Numbered from the stretch's first letter, positions 7,067 to 14,830 are shown. The stretch: DNA of 29,476 bases from JBOGDS01 sp050743075 (GCA_050743075.1 JBOGDS010000045.1:1-29476); one strand, 5' to 3'. The notes: a model not told the origin generated them from the letters alone. Numbers and translations: made by a program.

Positions 7067-7281
7067 CGCGCCGTCTGCCGGGTGTCGTCGGCTGTGTCCG
7101 CGTGCAGGCGGGTGCGCAGCGCGTCGACCTCGTTCTTCAGCTGCGCGAGTTCCTGCTCGGCCGCGGTCGGGGCGGTGGGTGTGGTGGTCTGTCCCCGGCC
7201 GGGCCGCATCATCATCCACATCATCACGCCCATGCCGACCGGGCAGGCGAGGACGGGGAGCAGGTAGATCAGGTTCTCCAT
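7063..7281 (-). CDS. Small Met-rich one-helix membrane protein, cassette member
   Basis: The 72-residue protein starts MENLIYLLPVLACPVGMGVM and continues MWMMMRPGRG. The helix holds one Cys (C13) and seven Met in the first 25 residues, the kind of soft ligands used for Cu+ or Hg2+. A Thr/Pro/Ala linker and a short coiled coil (AAEQELAQLKNEVDALRTRL) follow. The start has GGTTCC/ACCATGG context close to the glutaredoxin stop (9-base gap), and the end overlaps the next gene. Similar LACPVGMG-x-MMW proteins are known to me only as hypothetical actinobacterial proteins near copper or redox genes. Confidence 0.7.
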   Translation of the reverse strand: MENLIYLLPVLACPVGMGVMMWMMMRPGRGQTTTPTAPTAAEQELAQLKNEVDALRTRLHADTADDTRQTAR

Positions 7282-7290
7282 GGTGGGTTC

Positions 7291-7551
7291 CTAGGCGAGG
7301 CGGGGCGGGTGGGCGAGGGCGCGTCGGAGCTTGCGTTCGGACAGCCGCCCGTATGCGAACGGCTGCCCGTCGAGCAGCACACCGGGTGCGAACAGGACGC
7401 CGTGCGCTGCGGCCATCCGGCGTCCGCTGTGACTGCGCAAGTCGACTTCGGTGACGGTGATCGGGTGGTCTCGGCCGATCCGGTCGAGGACCGCCTTCGC
7501 GTGGTCGCACAGGTGGCAGTCGGGCTGGGTGAGCAGGGTGACGGTTGTCAT
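7291..7551 (-). CDS. Glutaredoxin-family protein
   Basis: The 86-residue protein begins MTTVTLLTQPDCHLCDHAKA with a CHLC active site (C12, C15), then ITVTEVDLRSHSG and FAPGVLLDGQPFAYGRLSE, a compact glutaredoxin-like fold with a Pro in the cis-Pro position. It has no signal peptide, so it acts in the cytoplasm, most likely passing electrons between thiols there. The start overlaps the stop of the upstream membrane-anchored thioredoxin (ATGA). A cytoplasmic glutaredoxin co-translated with a CcdA-like membrane carrier suggests a route from the inner thiol pool to the outer face. Confidence 0.85.
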   Translation of the reverse strand: MTTVTLLTQPDCHLCDHAKAVLDRIGRDHPITVTEVDLRSHSGRRMAAAHGVLFAPGVLLDGQPFAYGRLSERKLRRALAHPPRLA

Positions 7552-8246
7552 GACTGTCGGCTGGCTTGGAGGTCGGCGAGCAGCTGGTCGACCGGCACGA
7601 ACATCGTGTGGTCGGGCGGCCCGCCGTAGTCGGCGCGCCACAAGATCGTCCCGTCCGGGCCGACGAGGATGAAGCTGTGGCCGTTGCGGGACTCGCCCAT
7701 CATCCCGAACAGGTTGGTCTGGTAGGTGCGCGAGGCAGCGAGGTCGGGGTCGGACAGCGTGGGGGTGGACAGCCGGTCGTCGCGGACCTTGCGGGTTATC
7801 AGGTCGATCGGGTCGGTGGTGATGGCAAGCATCTGGTCGACACCCGCGACCCGCACCTCGTCGGCCGCGCGCTCGAGGTCACGCATCTGGTCCCAGCACG
7901 GCTGGCACATCAGCCCTTCCTGGAAGTAGAGCAGCACGGTGGAGCCGCGGTAGTCGGTCAGGCTGATCTGCTCCCCGGTGGTGGCCGGGAGGGTGAACTC
8001 CGGCGCCTGCTGTCCGGGCCCCGGGTCGCCGACGTCGTAGCCCGCCGCCCCGCTGGTGGCGTCATCGGGTCCACCACCACGGGAGATCGCGTAGCCGATG
8101 ACGGCTGCGATCACCGCGACAACGGCGACGAGCAGGGCGACCCATCGGTTGGCCCGACGGTCGCCGCCGCGCTGCGCATCCGGCCGCCGGCGGACCTGGG
8201 CGCGACGATCCTGCTGACCGGTCTTGCTCGGTGTCCTACCGCTCAT
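7548..8246 (-). CDS. Membrane-anchored thioredoxin/peroxiredoxin-like protein
   Basis: The 232-residue protein has a basic cytoplasmic leader (1-34), one membrane helix (35-53, WVALLVAVVAVIAAVIGYAI) and an outer AhpC/TlpA-type domain: PGQQAPEFTLPATTGEQISL, YFQEGLMCQPCWDQM with CQPC at 114-117, and a GHSFILVGPDGTILWRADYG ending. The mix of peroxiredoxin-like start and CxxC motif fits the TlpA/peroxiredoxin superfamily. It should reduce or oxidise disulfides outside the membrane. Its start lies inside the end of the CcdA-like gene (11-base overlap) and its stop overlaps the glutaredoxin start. It is therefore the probable direct partner of that CcdA. Confidence 0.85.
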   Translation of the reverse strand: MSGRTPSKTGQQDRRAQVRRRPDAQRGGDRRANRWVALLVAVVAVIAAVIGYAISRGGGPDDATSGAAGYDVGDPGPGQQAPEFTLPATTGEQISLTDYRGSTVLLYFQEGLMCQPCWDQMRDLERAADEVRVAGVDQMLAITTDPIDLITRKVRDDRLSTPTLSDPDLAASRTYQTNLFGMMGESRNGHSFILVGPDGTILWRADYGGPPDHTMFVPVDQLLADLQASRQS

Positions 8247-9159
8247 GGCTGCCCTCCGTGACGGCGTTGGGGTCGAGCGAAGGCGGCGGCGCGTGGTCAG
8301 CGGCGACGGCGGTCGCCCGGGCACGACGCAGGTACGCGACCACCGCGAACGCGGCGGCGATGAGCAGGGCGGCGAACGCCCAGCCGGGGACCCAGGCGAA
8401 CGCGTCCGTGACGACTGCCGTGTAGTGCTGCAGATCCGCCGCGAACCGGACCTGCCAGCCCGAGGTCGGCATCGAAGGACCGGTGACGGCCAGCACGACG
8501 GCGAGCACGCCCATCGCGGCCAGCAGCAGCCCGGCCAACAGGTCACCTAGCGCGAGCCGGCGGCGCACGGAACCGGCGCGGAACGTGACGCTTCTGCCGG
8601 TGAGCATTCGCGCGCCGCGGGCGGCGCCGCGCTCCCACCCGATGGCGAGCAGCATGAGGGGGGCGACCATGCCGGCGACGTAGGTGAGGCTGACGGCCAG
8701 CGCCGCGGTGTACGACGCCACGGCGCCGGACAGCAGGGCGACCCCGGCCAGCACGGGGGCACAGCAGGCGCTGGCAACACCGGAGAACGCACCGAGGGCG
8801 TACGCGCCGGCGTAGCCGCGGCCACCGGACCGGCCGGTGGGCATCGGCAGTCGCGGCTTGAATCCGGCCAGCGTCGCGACGCCGGCGGCCAGCATCACCA
8901 TCCCGCCCAGCGAGAACACCAGCGTGTGGTGCCGGTTGAGCGCCGCTGAGATCGCGGCCGCTCCGAGCCCGATGGGAACGATCACCGTGGCGACACCGGC
9001 GGCGAAGACCAGCGTCGCGACCAGGACCTTGCCTTTGCTGCGGAAGCCGCTGGCCAGGTATGCCGGGAGCATCACCGAGACGCAGCACGGAGCGAGCAGC
9101 GCCACCGCACCGCCGAGGAAGGCGGTCAGCAACGCGGTCCCGAACAGCAGCTCACCCAC
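8236..9159 (-). CDS. CcdA/DsbD-type thiol-electron membrane transporter (first gene of cassette)
   Basis: The 307-residue protein has at least six hydrophobic helices. The two redox centres characteristic of CcdA are visible as LLAPCCVSVMLPAY (C25, C26) and VASACCAPVLAG (C132, C133), each a CC pair followed by Pro. CcdA proteins carry electrons from cytoplasmic thioredoxin to outer thiol proteins. GTG 9159 with AGAGAGGAC upstream gives a compact start at the first helix. The C-terminal tail (HAPPPSLDPNAVTEGSHER) is hydrophilic. It leads a coupled set down to 6243. The upstream dyad at 9216-9228 is a likely control site. The paired CC, rather than a single Cys per helix, recalls MerT-like motifs. 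Confidence 0.85.
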   Translation of the reverse strand: MGELLFGTALLTAFLGGAVALLAPCCVSVMLPAYLASGFRSKGKVLVATLVFAAGVATVIVPIGLGAAAISAALNRHHTLVFSLGGMVMLAAGVATLAGFKPRLPMPTGRSGGRGYAGAYALGAFSGVASACCAPVLAGVALLSGAVASYTAALAVSLTYVAGMVAPLMLLAIGWERGAARGARMLTGRSVTFRAGSVRRRLALGDLLAGLLLAAMGVLAVVLAVTGPSMPTSGWQVRFAADLQHYTAVVTDAFAWVPGWAFAALLIAAAFAVVAYLRRARATAVAADHAPPPSLDPNAVTEGSHER

Positions 9160-9215
9160 CGGCGCGTCCTCTCTCCGCTATGTCCCTGTGCCACGACCAA
9201 CGGTAACCCAATGTA

Positions 9216-9228
9216 CTAAGTTCCTTAG
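9216..9228. promoter_or_regulatory. Candidate operator upstream of the redox cassette
   Basis: CTAAG-ttc-CTTAG is a perfect inverted repeat with a 3-base spacer in an AT-rich patch, 57 bases before the GTG at 9159. CCTAAGG (10646-10652) and CTTAGG (10688-10693) occur in the blaI-ccdA gap, so the BlaI-type repressor next door is the obvious candidate. Inference only. Confidence 0.4.
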
Positions 9229-9276
9229 GTTTATTGGCCGGCCCGTTTCTGTGCGGGCGGTCGGGGGAAACCCGGG

Positions 9277-10257
9277 TCAGGACGCGGATGGTGGCGGCAC
9301 GGACTGGCCAGCGGGTGGCAGTGGGCAGTACGCGGTCTCCGCCGCAACCGCCGGGGCGGCGGCAAGCCAGAGGGGGACCGCGAGCAGCGCGCCGAGGCCG
9401 GTCGCGATCATTGCGGCACGCAGCGCGCCGAGCCTGCGGGGCGGGGCGAGCAGGCGGCGTACGCGTACGGCCACGGTGCTCCCGCCGGCTCCCAGGCTGG
9501 CGGCCGGGGTGCGGCCCGCGGCGACGGTGAGTATGCCCTCGGCCAGGGTGAGTCGGTCGCCGTTGCGCGCGGCGGTGTCGTCGGCGGCCAGCTCGATGAG
9601 CCGACGGACCTGCTCGTGCGCGCGGGCGAACGCGGGAACCCGGGGGAAGGCGTCGGCCAGCGCCGACGCGACGGCGATGGCCAGGTCGTGCCGGGCGCGC
9701 AGGTGGGCGCGCTCGTGGGCGAGGACGGCTGCGAGCTGCCTGGCATCGAGCGCGGCGAGCGCGCCGGTGGTGAGGACGATCCGCCCGCGACGGCCGGGCA
9801 GGCAGTACACCTCGGCGATCTCGTGGTCGACGATCGTCGCGCCGACGCCGTCCTCGGTCCGGCCGACGAGGGCGAGGACCTCCAGCTGGTGACGGCGGTC
9901 GAGGGCTGCGGCTCGCCACGCGCGAGCGATGCAGTAGCCCACCCGACCGGCCACCGCGAGGGCGAGCACGAGACCCGTGCTGGCAATCGCGGCCCCGCCC
10001 GGCGTGGCGTACTGGGCCTGGACCATCATCACGCACGCACGGAGGAAGTCGGCCACGCCGGAGGCAACAGGCAGCGTCGGCACGGTGAGGGCCAGCCCGG
10101 CAAGCACCAGGGACGCGACGATCGAGGCGGTCAGCACGTGCCACCCGAGGATGCCCAGGCGGGGCGCCCTCTCCGGCCACCGGGCCCGACGCAGCAGCCC
10201 AGCGCCGACCGTGGCGAGCATCGCCGCGTACGCCAGCAGGAGCAGGGAGGGTCTCAT
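9277..10257 (-). CDS. M56-family (BlaR1-like) membrane metalloprotease
   Basis: The 326-residue protein has four likely membrane segments, three before and one after the catalytic part. The zinc protease motif is AAVLAHERAHLRARHD (HERAH at 181-185), with the third ligand in RRLIELAADDTAAR (E222). M56 proteases such as BlaR1 and MecR1 sense a signal and cut or trigger loss of the paired BlaI repressor. There is no penicillin-binding sensor domain, so the signal differs from beta-lactam. Its start overlaps the BlaI stop (ATGA 10254-10257). The C-terminus (CPLPPAGQSVPPPSAS) is short and likely outside. The neighbouring thiol genes suggest the pair responds to redox or metal stress. Confidence 0.88.
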   Translation of the reverse strand: MRPSLLLLAYAAMLATVGAGLLRRARWPERAPRLGILGWHVLTASIVASLVLAGLALTVPTLPVASGVADFLRACVMMVQAQYATPGGAAIASTGLVLALAVAGRVGYCIARAWRAAALDRRHQLEVLALVGRTEDGVGATIVDHEIAEVYCLPGRRGRIVLTTGALAALDARQLAAVLAHERAHLRARHDLAIAVASALADAFPRVPAFARAHEQVRRLIELAADDTAARNGDRLTLAEGILTVAAGRTPAASLGAGGSTVAVRVRRLLAPPRRLGALRAAMIATGLGALLAVPLWLAAAPAVAAETAYCPLPPAGQSVPPPSAS

Positions 10258-10625
10258 CGTCGCCTCCGGCCGGGCTTCGCCGCGCTCAGTGCTTCACGCA
10301 GTGTCGCAACCTCCGATGCGTCCATCGTCTCGACGAGCCGCACCAGCGTGGCGGCTCGGTCCGGGGTTGCCGCCAGCACCTCGCCGATCAGCCCTGCGGT
10401 GTAGTCCTCCCGCGACGCGGCCGGCTGGTAGCGGTAGGCCCGCCCATCGCGAGCACGGGTCAGCCAGCCCTTGCGGTGCAAGATGTCCATCACCGTCTGC
10501 ACCGTGGTGTAGGCGGGCTCGGGTGTCCGCCGCAGGCGGTCCAGCACCTCGCGGACCAGCAGCGGGTGCCTGGCCGCCCAGACCACGTCCATGATCGCGG
10601 CTTCAAGCTCACCGAACGACCGCAC
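10254..10625 (-). CDS. BlaI/MecI/CopY-family repressor
   Basis: The protein starts VRSFGELEAAIMDVVWAA, then has LLVREVLDRL, YTTVQTVMDILHRKGWLTR and RAYRYQPAASREDY: the winged helix of BlaI-type repressors with its recognition helix (TTVQTVMDIL). The C-terminal part (ATLVRLVETMDASEVATLRE) is the dimer helix. GTG 10625 was chosen because GGAGG lies five bases upstream and homologues begin at this point; GTG 10637 and TTG 10643 remain possible. The length of 123 residues is normal. It is divergent from a ccdA gene, and inverted repeats in the shared gap would let it control both directions. The overlapping M56 protease is its likely inactivator. Confidence 0.88.
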   Translation of the reverse strand: MRSFGELEAAIMDVVWAARHPLLVREVLDRLRRTPEPAYTTVQTVMDILHRKGWLTRARDGRAYRYQPAASREDYTAGLIGEVLAATPDRAATLVRLVETMDASEVATLREALSAAKPGRRRR

Positions 10626-10667
10626 CGACACCTCCACCAACAACGCCTAAGGCCCATCGTAGACGAT

Positions 10668-10683
10668 GTAGGCGATGTCCTAC
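10668..10683. promoter_or_regulatory. Candidate BlaI-type operator in the blaI-ccdA gap
   Basis: GTAGG-cgatgt-CCTAC is an inverted repeat in the middle of the divergent gap. ATCGT-ag-ACGAT (10656-10667) lies beside it, and CCTAAGG and CTTAGG flank both. This density of dyads between a repressor gene and a divergent target supports an operator role. I did not match it to a published BlaI box. Confidence 0.45.
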
Positions 10684-10730
10684 GCTGCTTAGGGGTACGG
10701 TGCGGTTCGGCCTTGAGAGGAGCGGCGGTC

Positions 10731-11483
10731 GTGGATGTGGGCGAGCTTGTCGCCGGTGGGCCGGTCCTGTTGGCGGTGCCGATCGCGCTGGCCGCTGGGG
10801 CGATCACCTTCGCGTCGCCGTGCTGCCTGCCGCTGGTGCCCGGCTACCTGTCCTACGTCACCGGCATGTCGGCGGCGGACGTGGCGGCCGGGCAGCGCCG
10901 CGGGCGAGTGCTGGCCGGAACGGCCCTGTTCGTGCTTGGTTTCTCCGCCCTGTTCGCCAGCTACGGCGCGTTCTTCGGCGCCATCGGCGTCGAGCTGCTG
11001 GCCCGGCAGGACGTTGTGATCCGGGTGCTCGGCGCACTGACGATCCTGCTCGGGCTGCTGTTCCTCGGCGCCTTCGACCGGTTTCAGCTCGCCCACCGCA
11101 GCATGCGGATCGAGACCCAGCCGAAGGCGGGGCTGGCCGGTGCACCGCTGCTCGGCGTGCTGTTCGGGCTGGGCTGGACGCCGTGCATGGGGCCGACCCT
11201 GGCGGCGGTCCTCGCCTTGTCGGCCACCAGCGGCACGGCCGGACGTGGTGCGCTGCTGTCCTTCGCGTACGGCGTTGGCATCGGGTTGCCGTTCCTGGTC
11301 GCCGGCTACGCGTTCAGCCGCTCGATGCGCGTTTTTGCCTTCGCCCGCGAGCATGCGCGAACCATCATGCGCGTCGGCGGCGGCATGCTCATCGTCGTCG
11401 GCGTCGTCCAGATCACCGGTCTGTGGACGGAGGTCATTGCCCGGATGCAGGGCTGGATCAGCGGCTACCAGCTTCCCCTGTAG
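10731..11483 (+). CDS. ccdA: Cytochrome c biogenesis protein CcdA
   Basis: The 250-residue protein has six membrane helices with FASPCCLPLVPGYLSYVTGM (C31, C32) in the first and GLGWTPCMGPTLAAVLAL (C152) in the fourth, the two redox centres of CcdA. This is a classic CcdA: it moves electrons from cytoplasmic thioredoxin to outer thioredoxin-like proteins for cytochrome c or copper-site assembly. GTG 10731 has GAGAGGAG about seven bases upstream. It is divergent from blaI, so the repressor probably controls it. It stands alone without its own thioredoxin partner and may serve the lipoproteins of the leftward cassette. Confidence 0.93.
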   Translation: MDVGELVAGGPVLLAVPIALAAGAITFASPCCLPLVPGYLSYVTGMSAADVAAGQRRGRVLAGTALFVLGFSALFASYGAFFGAIGVELLARQDVVIRVLGALTILLGLLFLGAFDRFQLAHRSMRIETQPKAGLAGAPLLGVLFGLGWTPCMGPTLAAVLALSATSGTAGRGALLSFAYGVGIGLPFLVAGYAFSRSMRVFAFAREHARTIMRVGGGMLIVVGVVQITGLWTEVIARMQGWISGYQLPL

Positions 11484-11528
11484 CACGCCGGCGCACACCA
11501 CTGCCACCCGCCTCCGGGGCTCCCGGAC

Positions 11529-11663
11529 GTTCAGCCCGACGAGCAGCCGATCCCGGTGAGCCGCGGCACCGTGCCGGTCGGCCAGATCGGCCAGCCGCCG
11601 GTTGAAGCGCGCGAAGTACGGATGCTGGACCGTTCGGTGCCGGTCATCGGGAGTCCGCGCCAT
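11529..11663 (-). pseudogene. SAM methyltransferase, N-terminal fragment
   Basis: From ATG 11663 the frame reads HPYFARFNRRLADLADRHGA, then AAHRDRLLVGL. This fits the start of a class I methyltransferase family whose members begin HP-x-FARFY...EHRRRLLAGL just before the SAM-binding motif. The expected V-x-E-V-G-x-G-x-G motif does not follow; the sequence diverges after LLVGL near 11529. Only about 45 of some 210 residues remain, so it is a dead fragment between ccdA and copA. Confidence 0.5.
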
Positions 11664-11680
11664 CAGGCGTGCGGGCACGC

Positions 11681-14386
11681 TCAGACCAGACCTGCCGGCC
11701 TTGAGGTGAAGGCGTCGCGGCAGCCGGTCGAGCAGAACCCATAGATGGTGCCCTCCAGCTCCAGGCTCGCCGCCGCGGTCGCTGGATCGATCCGCATGCC
11801 GCACACCGGGTCGGTGACTCCCGCTGTCGTGGCGGGCGGGCCAGTCTCAACTGCGACCTGCAGGCCGCTCGGCGTGGGTGGCGCGGCCGGCAGCGGCGGC
11901 GGGCTGAACCTCCGCAGCCGGTTGGCGTTGCCGACCACCGACAGCGAGGACAGTGCCATTGCGGCGGCGGCGATGATCGGGCTGAGCCGCAGACCAAGGC
12001 TCGGGTAGAGCACCCCTGCGGCGACCGGGATGCCGATGACGTTGTACGCGAACGCGAATGCGAGGTTCTGCCGGATGTTGCGCATGGTGGCCCGGGACAG
12101 CTCGATGGCGGCCACCACGCCGCCGAGCGCACCGGAGACGAGGGTGACGTCGGCGGCCTCGATGGCGACGTCGGTGCCGGTGCCGATGGCGAACCCGACG
12201 TCGGCTTGCGCCAGTGCCGGCGAGTCGTTGATGCCGTCGCCGACCATGCCCACCCGGCGTCCCTCGCCCTGCAACCGCTGAATCTCGGCCGCCTTGTGCT
12301 CGGGCAGCACCTCGGCGAGAACTCTGGTGATGCCGACCTCGCGGGCGATCGCCGCACCGACGCGCCGGTCATCACCGGTGATCATCACGACCTCGAGGCC
12401 GAGCCGCCGCAGCGCGGCCACCGCTGCCCGCGAGTCGTCCTTGACGGTGTCGGCGACGGCCAGGACCCCGGCAGGCCGTCCGTCGACGGCGACGAACACC
12501 GGGGTGCGGCCGGCCGCGGCCAGCCGGTCGGCCGCGTCGTCGAGGGCGGCCGTGTCGACCCCATCCTCGGCGAGCAGCCGAGGCCCACCCACCAACACGG
12601 CCCGGCTGTCGACGGTGGCACTGATGCCCTTGCCGGTAACGGAGCCGAACGCCGTCGGCTCTGGAAGCGAAAACCCTCGACCTAGCGGGCCGGCGGCGAT
12701 CGCCTGGCCGATCGGGTGCTCGGAGGATCGTTCGGCCGAGGCCACCAGCCGCAGCAGCTCGTCGTCTGCCCAGCCGGCGACCGGTGCGATGTCGGTGAGC
12801 GCGGGCTGGCCGCGGGTGATGGTGCCGGTCTTGTCCAGCACGATCGTGTCCAGCCGTTGGGCGGTCTCAAGCGATGCGGCGTCGCGGATCAGGACGCCGG
12901 CCTGGGCTCCCTTCCCGGTGCCGACCATGATCGACAGCGGGGTGGCGAGCCCCAGCGCGCACGGGCAGGCGATGATCAGGACCGCAACCGCAGCGACCAG
13001 GCCGAGCGTCATGGCCGGGTCGGGGCCGGCTACGAACCACGCGGTGAAGCTGGCCCCGGCGATCGCGATGACGGCGGGCACGAAGTAGCTGGATACCCGG
13101 TCGGCCAGCCGTTGGATCGGGGCCTTGGAGGCCTGGGCCCGCCGCACCAGTCGGATGATCTGCGCAAGCATCGTCTCGGCGCCGACCTTGGTGGCGCGCA
13201 GGGTGAACGTGCCGGTCTGGTTGACCGTGGCACCGACGACCTCATCGCCGGGGGTCTTGTCGACCGGGATCGACTCACCGGTCACCATCGACTCGTCGAC
13301 CGTCGAGCGACCCCGGACGATGACGCCGTCGACGGGCACCTTCTCGCCGGGCCGTACGACGACCAGATCGTCGCGCACCACATCGTCGACGGGAACCGCA
13401 ATCTCGGCGCCGTCACGCAGCACCCTGGCGGCCTTGGCCTGCAGCCCCAACAGCGCACGGATGGCCTCCCCCGTGCCCGCCTTGGCCCTGGCCTCGATCA
13501 GCCGGCCGAGCAGGATCAGGGTCAGGATCACCCCGACCGCCTCGTAATAGACCTCGCGCACGGCCTCGGGCAGCAGGCCTGGCGCGACGGTGACCAGCAG
13601 GCTGTAGCCGTACGCCGCGATAGTCCCCAACGTGATCAACGAGTTCATCTCCGCGGTACGGTGCCGCAGCGCCAGCCACCCGACCCGGTGGATCGGCCAG
13701 CCGGTGTAGAACATCACCGGCGTCATCAGGAGCAGCTGGAACCAGCGGTTCAGCAACAGGTCCGGCACCCAGGTCGCGTCGAACAGGTCGTGCGCCATCA
13801 CCGCCAGGACCACCGGGATGGTGAGAGCCGCGCCGACGAGCACCCGGCGGGCCAAGTCGGAGATCTCCGCCTGCCGCGCCGCCGCCTCGGCGTCCTCGCC
13901 ACCGAACTCCACGACGGCCCCAGCATCGGGTCCGGCACCCGCCGACGCCGGCCCGACGTGACGCTCGCTGCTCCGCGGTGCGGCAGCAGTCGTCGTGCCC
14001 GAGTCTGCGTCGGCGGGTTCGACGATCAGACGCCCGCGCACCATGTTCATGCCGCACGCGAAGCCGTACTCACCCGCCCGGTGCGGAACCAGCTCGACGG
14101 TCGCCTTTCCGTAGGCCGGCAGCGCCACGCTCTGACCGAAGTCCGGAAAGACCACCCGCGAGGTGCACTCCCCGCTCTCCTGCCGGTCGAACACGAGCCG
14201 GACCGGCAGCCCCTGACGGACCCTGATGAGATCGGGCGTGTAGCCGCCTCGGACGGTGACATCGACCTCCTGCACGCCGTCACGCACGGTCGCCTGGCGG
14301 GCTTGCTTCGGTGCGAAGAAGTACCACACCAGGAACCCGCCAAGCCCGGTCGCGCCTGCGATGACTGCGATGTCCGCGCCACTCAC
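11681..14386 (-). CDS. copA: Cu+-exporting P1B-type ATPase with N-terminal cupredoxin and C-terminal YHS domains
   Basis: The 901-residue pump starts with one membrane helix (6-24) and a cupredoxin-like domain (about 40-123, ending YGFACGMNMVRGRLIV with Cys and Met ligands). The P1B ATPase follows: TGES 369-372, the copper channel CPC 474-476, DKTGT 518-522 with the phosphorylated Asp, SEHP 555-558, GDGIND 716-721, YN 781-782 and MALSSLSVVGNA (810-821). These residues mark the Cu+ class. The tail (858-899) is a YHS metal-binding domain with CGM and FCSTGC. The usual N-terminal CxxC (HMA) domain is absent, so the cupredoxin and YHS parts probably take the metal-handling role. GTG 14386 overlaps the csoR stop (GTGA). 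It exports Cu+ from the cytoplasm. Confidence 0.95.
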   Translation of the reverse strand: MSGADIAVIAGATGLGGFLVWYFFAPKQARQATVRDGVQEVDVTVRGGYTPDLIRVRQGLPVRLVFDRQESGECTSRVVFPDFGQSVALPAYGKATVELVPHRAGEYGFACGMNMVRGRLIVEPADADSGTTTAAAPRSSERHVGPASAGAGPDAGAVVEFGGEDAEAAARQAEISDLARRVLVGAALTIPVVLAVMAHDLFDATWVPDLLLNRWFQLLLMTPVMFYTGWPIHRVGWLALRHRTAEMNSLITLGTIAAYGYSLLVTVAPGLLPEAVREVYYEAVGVILTLILLGRLIEARAKAGTGEAIRALLGLQAKAARVLRDGAEIAVPVDDVVRDDLVVVRPGEKVPVDGVIVRGRSTVDESMVTGESIPVDKTPGDEVVGATVNQTGTFTLRATKVGAETMLAQIIRLVRRAQASKAPIQRLADRVSSYFVPAVIAIAGASFTAWFVAGPDPAMTLGLVAAVAVLIIACPCALGLATPLSIMVGTGKGAQAGVLIRDAASLETAQRLDTIVLDKTGTITRGQPALTDIAPVAGWADDELLRLVASAERSSEHPIGQAIAAGPLGRGFSLPEPTAFGSVTGKGISATVDSRAVLVGGPRLLAEDGVDTAALDDAADRLAAAGRTPVFVAVDGRPAGVLAVADTVKDDSRAAVAALRRLGLEVVMITGDDRRVGAAIAREVGITRVLAEVLPEHKAAEIQRLQGEGRRVGMVGDGINDSPALAQADVGFAIGTGTDVAIEAADVTLVSGALGGVVAAIELSRATMRNIRQNLAFAFAYNVIGIPVAAGVLYPSLGLRLSPIIAAAAMALSSLSVVGNANRLRRFSPPPLPAAPPTPSGLQVAVETGPPATTAGVTDPVCGMRIDPATAAASLELEGTIYGFCSTGCRDAFTSRPAGLV

Positions 14387-14736
14387 GACTCGCCACCTGC
14401 CGCGACCGAAGCCGCCGGCTCGCGGTTCGCAACGCCAGCGAGCACGAGGGCCGGTCCGGTCAGCGCCGGCGTGAACTTCACCGCGTCGACCAGCTCATTA
14501 ATCGCGGCCGCACCCTCCCCCGATCGCACCGCCTCGGAGAAGCAGGTCTCCAGGTGATTGTGCAAGATCACCCGATTGGCCCGCTCCAGCGACGCCTGAA
14601 CCGCCGAGATCTGCTTCATCACGTCCACGCAGTACGCATCCGCCTCGAGCATCCGGATGACGCCGTCCAGATGCCCACGCACCGTCTTCAGCCGGTTCAG
14701 CGCGTCTACCTTCTTCGCCGTCGGCTCACCCATCAT
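14383..14736 (-). CDS. csoR: CsoR copper-sensing repressor
   Basis: The 117-residue protein has the all-helical DUF156 fold: ALNRLKTVRGHLDGVIRMLE, DAYCVDVMKQISAVQASLE, then VILHNHLETCFSEAV. The Cu+ ligands C36, H61 and C65 (C-x24-H-x3-C) are all present, which separates CsoR from RcnR- and CstR-type sensors. Copper binding releases it from DNA. AAGGAG lies about five bases before ATG 14736, and a second ATG follows at 14733. A G/C-rich palindrome just upstream matches the mycobacterial CsoR operator type. The C-terminal extension (about 30 residues, ending EPAASVAAGGES) is longer than usual. It is co-transcribed with copA, which starts in its stop codon. Confidence 0.93.
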   Translation of the reverse strand: MMGEPTAKKVDALNRLKTVRGHLDGVIRMLEADAYCVDVMKQISAVQASLERANRVILHNHLETCFSEAVRSGEGAAAINELVDAVKFTPALTGPALVLAGVANREPAASVAAGGES

Positions 14737-14745
14737 AAACTCCTT

Positions 14746-14766
14746 CCCACCCCACCTGGGGTGGGG
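14746..14766. promoter_or_regulatory. CsoR operator
   Basis: CCCACCCC and GGGGTGGGG face each other around ACCT, ten bases before the csoR start. This closely resembles the G-tract palindrome bound by Mycobacterium tuberculosis CsoR (CCCACCCCCAGTGGGGTGGG core). It should repress csoR-copA until copper rises. Confidence 0.8.
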
Positions 14767-14830
14767 CCTCTTGGCAGTATGCCGCGGTCGCGACCGTCCG
14801 TCCACCCCCGCGGGCCGACCCGGTGCCAGA

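Noticed and set aside
12716..14557. 613-codon plus-strand open frame opposite copA
   Set aside because: Low-complexity Asp/Gln/Arg-rich translation typical of the antisense of a GC-rich gene; copA on the other strand has all P-type ATPase motifs.
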